DNA of 55,999 bases from a virus, in the IMG/VR virus record IMGVR_UViG_3300021963_000155, positions 1 to 55,999 of that record; one strand, given 5' to 3'. The position numbers were made by a program, and so were the translations under genes. Under the pieces are notes generated by a model. The model did no database searches, was not told where the DNA came from, and was given only the letters and a program-made list of their open reading frames with translations. Positions within the stretch are counted from its first letter, which is position 1; each line of letters begins with the position of its first letter. Below are positions 55,212 to 55,999 of this stretch, in pieces.

Positions 55212-55478
55212 ATGAACCAAGAGACGTTAATGAAACCATCTTGGAAACTGCGCCGCCGCGCAGTCTTTGGCTCAATGCTGTTTGCCATGGGAGTAATTGT
55301 TTATACATTGGTTCGATGGGATGATACATCTCTTGCTCAGACTTTAGTTCTTTCTTCTTTTGCACTGATAGGAACAGTTGTGGCAGCATATATCGGTGGC
55401 GCAGCGTATGAAGATGTAAGAACATATCAAACTGATGCACAATCGTTACCTACTACAAATGGAGAATTAAATGTTTAA
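55212..55478 (+). CDS. holin-like membrane protein, 88 aa
   Basis: Two transmembrane segments (FGSMLFAMGVIVYTLV and LVLSSFALIGTVVAAYIGG), charged ends. Adjacent to a second holin candidate and an amidase, so a lysis role (holin or antiholin) is likely. Confidence 0.65.
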   Translation: MNQETLMKPSWKLRRRAVFGSMLFAMGVIVYTLVRWDDTSLAQTLVLSSFALIGTVVAAYIGGAAYEDVRTYQTDAQSLPTTNGELNV

Positions 55479-55710
55479 TAAAGTTTTCTGGATACAGTCC
55501 ACCGAAAGAGCATTAAAGACACTTGCTCAATTTATTATTGTTCTTGGTTCCGCAGGAGCCCTTAATGTTTTCACTGTCGATTGGAAGACAAATATTGGGC
55601 TAGCCCTAGGGGGCGCACTTCTTTCTTATGCTACATCAATTGTTTCTGCTGGGATAACTAAAGAACATAGCCCCAGTTTAGTTGCTTCAGAGGTGGCTAA
55701 AGATGCCTAA
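55471..55710 (+). CDS. r1t-type holin
   Basis: 79 residues. WIQSTERALKTLAQFIIVLGSAG followed by a second helix (IGLALGGALLSYATSIVSA) is the arrangement of the r1t-like holin family. It would open the membrane for the endolysin encoded next. Confidence 0.75.
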   Translation: MFNKVFWIQSTERALKTLAQFIIVLGSAGALNVFTVDWKTNIGLALGGALLSYATSIVSAGITKEHSPSLVASEVAKDA

Positions 55711-55828
55711 CGGCGACCTTGATCTTGCTGATATAGATTTCTCTCAACCATTCGACCCAAACTTCACTCCAGAGTTTGATGAAAAAGAATTTAATGCTAA
55801 AGATAAGAATGAGGACGCAAATGGCTAA
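55703..55828 (+). CDS. tiny acidic protein, 41 aa
   Basis: Overlaps the holin and the amidase genes. DLADIDFSQPFDPNFTPEFD, acidic. Perhaps a lysis accessory; unknown. Confidence 0.45.
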   Translation: MPNGDLDLADIDFSQPFDPNFTPEFDEKEFNAKDKNEDANG

Positions 55829-55999
55829 TTTAAACCCATCACCAAATGAAGTTCGTCAGGCTCTATTAGACCATGGAGTTATTTTAGATTTTTATAAAGG
55901 CTGGGATACTGTTGGTCGCCCATGGAAAGGTCCAGATGGTTCTCCTGGCTTAACTGGCGGTGTGATTCACCATACGGCTAATCCAAATGCAAGTTCAGC
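55821..55999 (+). CDS. N-acetylmuramoyl-L-alanine amidase endolysin (3' partial)
   Basis: The frame runs off the window after 59 codons. GPDGSPGLTGGVIHHTAN holds the first zinc His motif of Amidase_2/PGRP enzymes. With the two holins it forms the lysis cassette. The rest, including any cell-wall binding domain, lies to the right. Confidence 0.8.
   Translation, partial: MANLNPSPNEVRQALLDHGVILDFYKGWDTVGRPWKGPDGSPGLTGGVIHHTANPNASS

Overview
The window looks like about 56 kb of a large tailed bacteriophage of an actinobacterium. It carries large terminase, holins, an endolysin and a tail fibre, but also two WhiB-type iron-sulfur regulators, an Lsr2-like DNA-binding protein and a DUF932 protein. 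Several promoters have a TANNNT box exactly six bases before the start codon, the leaderless arrangement common in Actinobacteria. The left 41 kb is AT-rich and rich in AGA, ATA and TTA codons; the rightward-lying accessory region is visibly more GC-rich. The host genus cannot be named from the sequence. Both ends cut a gene (tail fibre at the left, amidase at the right), so most head and tail genes lie outside.

Layout. 3-3.9 kb: distal tail fibre with tail-collar domain and small virion-type genes. 3.9-17.9 kb: a tightly overlapping plus-strand replication and recombination operon (HNH, phosphoesterase, helicase loader candidate, DnaB helicase, DnaG primase, gp32-like SSB, DNA polymerase III alpha, MazG, RecA, Cas4/RecB-like exonuclease, RuvC-like resolvase). 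17.9-20.1 kb: small and large terminase. 20.5-23.3 kb: SpoU-type RNA methyltransferase, a 102-nt structured RNA with a 13-bp closing stem, tRNA-Gln and tRNA-Asn, and a secreted lysozyme-like protein. 23.3-37 kb: a carbohydrate island with nine to ten glycosyltransferase or sugar-nucleotide genes: Gmd, GDP-fucose synthase, a ColD-like PLP 3-dehydratase broken by an in-frame TGA, GT10 and GT11 fucosyltransferase-like enzymes, GT25, GT2 proteins, a sugar O-methyltransferase and an RmlB-like dehydratase. 37-41 kb: many small plus-strand genes.

41.07-41.77 kb is a non-coding AT-rich region between convergent gene blocks, with DnaA-box-like sites and short repeats; it is a candidate replication origin. 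From 41.8 to 55.0 kb nearly everything is on the minus strand: about 45 mostly tiny genes of unknown function in short operons, tRNAs for Tyr, Glu, Leu, Asp, Arg and two atypical tRNA-like sequences (Trp, Ile), ThyX, HNH and WhiB. This region is wired by an unusual promoter family: 11 copies of TGTCAGAC (or one-base variants) each exactly 8 bases before a TANNNT box, accompanied in many intergenic gaps by recurring TTCCNGTGA, TCGTAA and GC-rich GGGCCGGGGCC elements. This is the most system-like, possibly undescribed feature of the window. The far right returns to the plus strand with two holin candidates and an amidase endolysin.

How it may work together (inference): minus-strand small genes are probably early host-takeover genes under the shared TGTCAGAC promoters; the plus-strand operons replicate and package DNA with a largely self-supplied replisome; the sugar island would synthesise GDP-fucose or a GDP-3,6-dideoxyhexose and attach it to a virion protein, host envelope or DNA.
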